Source of the DNA: Belliella aquatica
GTDB lineage: Bacteria; Bacteroidota; Bacteroidia; Cytophagales; Cyclobacteriaceae
Length of the DNA: 64,000 nucleotides
Reading direction: 5' to 3'
Assembly (NCBI RefSeq): GCF_014637795.1
Contig: NZ_BMFD01000010.1
Coordinates: 62,001-126,000 of the forward strand
Below, one piece after another: positions 61,866 to 64,000 of this stretch (position 1 is the stretch's first letter; every line of letters begins with the position of its first letter). The notes under the pieces were generated by a model. It worked only from the letters and a program-made list of their open reading frames with translations, did no database searches and was not told the origin of the DNA. A program made the position numbers and the translations under genes.

Positions 61866-62297
61866 ATGAAAAAAATTATCGGAAGGAGAGAGCGAATTAC
61901 ACTTCCTGACTGGAAATTGAAAATGATACCTGCAAAAGTTGATACTGGTGCATACACAAGCTCGATTCATTGTACATTTGTGGAAGAAAGAGAGATCGAT
62001 GGTGAGATGGTTCTTTTATACCGCGTGTTAGGTCCTGCAGATAGAAAATATAAAGACATCATCCATCAGACAACTGATTATACTCAGAAAAAAGTAAAGA
62101 ATTCTTTTGGTCAAGCAGAAGTCCGATACAAAGTGAAAACAAAAGTGATTATGTTTGATGAAGAATTCGAAGCTGAATTTACACTTACTGATCGATCTAA
62201 AATGAGAAATGCCATACTCTTGGGCAGAAAAATGATTCAAGGGAAATTTTTAGTAGATGTATCTGAAGTCAATTTATCCCAAAAATCAAAAACATGA
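61866..62297 (+). CDS. Retropepsin-like aspartic protease of the RimB/'ATP-dependent zinc protease' family
   Basis: The protein has 143 residues. [17 protein letters not shown] holds the D-T-G-A active-site signature of retropepsin-like proteases (PF05618), and [16 protein letters not shown] completes the fold. The ATG of rimK overlaps its stop by 4 bp (ATGA), so the two proteins are translationally coupled. In Pseudomonas a small protease RimB acts with RimK, which suggests a related partnership here. Confidence 0.9.
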   Translation: MKKIIGRRERITLPDWKLKMIPAKVDTGAYTSSIHCTFVEEREIDGEMVLLYRVLGPADRKYKDIIHQTTDYTQKKVKNSFGQAEVRYKVKTKVIMFDEEFEAEFTLTDRSKMRNAILLGRKMIQGKFLVDVSEVNLSQKSKT

Positions 62298-63202
62298 AAA
62301 TCGTAATACTTTCAAGAAATTCACATTTATACTCAACTAGAAGGCTTCTAGAGGAAATACAAGCCGCAGGGCACGAGGCTAAAATTATTGACCACTCACT
62401 TTGTGATATCATTATTGAGCAAGAAGGTCCTTCGATCATTTACAAAGGTGAAAAAGTCATCGGTGTAGATGCAATCATCCCAAGAATTGGGGCCTCTGTG
62501 ACATTCTATGGCACCGCTGTGGTGAGACAATTTGAATTGATGGGAACTTTTTCCGCAGTGGAGTCTCAGGCGATTGTAAGAAGTAGAGATAAGCTGAGAA
62601 GCTTACAAATTCTTTCCAAAGCTGGCTTAGGAATGCCAAAGACTGCTTTTACAAACTTTTCAAAAGGTGGTGAAAAAACTTTGATTGAACATGTGGGTGG
62701 TGCTCCGCTGATTGTCAAACTATTGGAAGGAACTCAGGGACTTGGTGTGGTCTTAGCAGAAACCAAAAAGGCAGGACAATCCGTAATTGAGGCTTTCCAT
62801 GGACTAAAAGCTAGAATCATTGTCCAAGAATTTATCAAAGAAGCAAAGGGAGCTGATATCCGGGCATTTATTGTCAATGGCAAAGTGGTCGGCGCTATGA
62901 AGAGACAAGGAGCCGAGGGTGAATTCAGATCTAACCTTCACCGTGGTGGTAAAGCGACAATTATAAAACTTTCTCGTGCAGAAAAGCAAGCCGCTCTGAA
63001 TGCGGCAAAAGTATTAGGCCTAGACATTGCAGGTGTAGATATGCTTCAATCTTCTAGAGGACCATTGATTTTGGAAGTAAACAGTTCGCCAGGATTAGAA
63101 GGGATAGAAAAAGCTACGGGAATCAATATCGCTGGTGAAATCGTGAAATTCATTGAGGAATCGGTCACTGGGAAATCACCGAAAAGAAAAATCAAAGAAT
63201 AA
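62294..63202 (+). CDS. rimK: RimK-family ATP-grasp ligase (ribosomal S6 glutamyl ligase type)
   Basis: The protein has 302 residues. An N-terminal domain ([21 protein letters not shown]) precedes the ATP-grasp core with [51 protein letters not shown] and [17 protein letters not shown]. RimK adds glutamates to the C-terminus of ribosomal protein S6; related enzymes use other acceptors. It overlaps the protease gene by 4 bp and hemC by 1 bp. Confidence 0.94.
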   Translation: MKIVILSRNSHLYSTRRLLEEIQAAGHEAKIIDHSLCDIIIEQEGPSIIYKGEKVIGVDAIIPRIGASVTFYGTAVVRQFELMGTFSAVESQAIVRSRDKLRSLQILSKAGLGMPKTAFTNFSKGGEKTLIEHVGGAPLIVKLLEGTQGLGVVLAETKKAGQSVIEAFHGLKARIIVQEFIKEAKGADIRAFIVNGKVVGAMKRQGAEGEFRSNLHRGGKATIIKLSRAEKQAALNAAKVLGLDIAGVDMLQSSRGPLILEVNSSPGLEGIEKATGINIAGEIVKFIEESVTGKSPKRKIKE

Positions 63203-64000
63203 TGCAACATATTAAAATAGGGACTAGAGGAAGTAAATTAGCCCTTTGGCAAGCATATCATGTGGCTGATCTATTGAAAGCTAATGGTATGGACAGCGAA
63301 ATCGTCATCATAGATACCAAAGGAGATAAAATCCTAGATGTTTCTATTGCCAAAATCGGAAGTAAAGGGGTATTTACAGAAGAATTAGAAGATCAACTAG
63401 CGAGTGGGCAAATTGATATTGCCGTGCACAGTGCCAAGGATATGCAATCTTCATTGCCTGATGGATTTGAAATCATAGCTTTTACAGAACGTGAAAAAGT
63501 AAATGATATCATTCTTAGTCACCGATCGGATATTGATTACAAAAACCCAAATAAACCTTTGATTCTTGGCACCTCTTCTACAAGAAGAGTGGCCACATTG
63601 AAACATTATTATCCACACATCCAAACGGTGGAAGTTCGTGGTAACCTCCAAACGAGAATTGCCAAAATGGAATCAGGCGTATGTGATGCACTATTGCTCG
63701 CCTATGCAGGTGCTCACAGAATGGGCTATGATGACTTGATTAGATATGAATTGTCCTTAGATGAATTCACTCCAGCGGTAGGTCAAGGAAGTGTAGCGAT
63801 CGAAGCCGCAAGCGTAATGAATCCCGAAGTGAAGGCAAAAATTATTGCTGCGACAAATCATCAAGAAACAAGCTACAGACTACGCGCTGAAAGAGCATAT
63901 CTTCGGGTATTGGAAGGTGGTTGTAGCATTCCTGTTTTTGCTTTAGCTGATTTTGAGGACAATAAACTTACGCTCAAAGGCGGAATTGTAAGTCTTGACG
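63202..64000 (+). CDS. hemC: Hydroxymethylbilane synthase (3' end beyond window)
   Basis: The frame is open from ATG 63202 to the right window edge, giving 266 visible codons. IKIGTRGSKLALWQ at the start, GVFTEELEDQL, DIAVHSAKDMQ, TSSTRRVATLKH, VRGNLQTRIAKM and AVGQGSVAIEA are diagnostic. Cys241 in LEGGCSIP carries the dipyrromethane cofactor. The enzyme joins four porphobilinogen units in heme synthesis. Its ATG overlaps the rimK stop (TAATG). Confidence 0.97.
   Translation, partial: MQHIKIGTRGSKLALWQAYHVADLLKANGMDSEIVIIDTKGDKILDVSIAKIGSKGVFTEELEDQLASGQIDIAVHSAKDMQSSLPDGFEIIAFTEREKVNDIILSHRSDIDYKNPNKPLILGTSSTRRVATLKHYYPHIQTVEVRGNLQTRIAKMESGVCDALLLAYAGAHRMGYDDLIRYELSLDEFTPAVGQGSVAIEAASVMNPEVKAKIIAATNHQETSYRLRAERAYLRVLEGGCSIPVFALADFEDNKLTLKGGIVSLD

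Overview
The window is chromosomal DNA of a Bacteroidota bacterium, most likely a Cytophagales/Cyclobacteriaceae member (Algoriphagus-like). This is inferred from SusC/SusD pairs, GWxTD, DUF2723, PorE-like OmpA, BF3164-like and Wzi/RemB-like proteins, AT-rich intergenic DNA, near-absence of Shine-Dalgarno sequences, and repeated TAnnTTTG (-7) promoter elements. No rRNA, tRNA, CRISPR array or integrase was seen. Many of the longest open frames begin at TTG codons lying inside or upstream of a promoter; starts were moved to the next plausible ATG.

Layout: (1) 1-8.2 kb, two SusC-type receptors and one SusD, minus strand. (2) 8.2-12.4 kb, PorE-like OmpA protein, queE, two GNATs, ogt. (3) 12.6-22.8 kb, an inducible mutagenesis set: a self-cleavable XRE/S24 repressor divergent from dinB, and a DnaE-type polymerase 5 kb further on. 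Between them lie a GntR-controlled ABC operon, a CDP-alcohol phosphotransferase and an MscS channel. (4) 22.8-23.8 kb, a frameshifted REP-associated (RAYT) transposase flanked on both sides by nested palindromes. (5) 23.8-29.7 kb, an esterase lipoprotein, a Rossmann protein, truncated hemoglobin, a nucleotide pyrophosphatase-like enzyme and an M3 peptidase. (6) 29.8-34.7 kb, a signalling island: single-domain REC, REC-kinase, GAF/PAS multisensor kinase, LytTR regulator.

(7) 34.7-43.7 kb, a sulfur gene cluster: TsdA-like diheme cytochrome, paralogous porin, thioredoxin-like protein; a second porin with split YeeE/YedE transporters; a persulfide dioxygenase-rhodanese fusion; and trxA. Four promoters here share one module, a Crp/Fnr-like TGTGA-N6-TCACA operator exactly 21 bp upstream of a TAATTTTG/CAATTTTG -7 element. 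(8) 43.7-52.1 kb, DUF2723 membrane protein, beta-barrel protein, methyltransferase, GWxTD protein, rlmB. The last 177 bp of rlmB recur 1653 bp downstream with three synonymous differences, bracketing a cassette with a small Cys-rich secreted protein and a beta-propeller lipoprotein. This looks like an integration that regenerated the rlmB 3' end. (9) 52.1-64 kb, yifB/comM, an MsbA-like exporter, a Wzi/RemB-like barrel, rpmE2, a GlmU-like nucleotidyltransferase, holB, retropepsin-like protease plus rimK, and the start of hemC.

The two observations most worth following are the four-promoter regulatory module of the sulfur cluster and the rlmB-targeted cassette.
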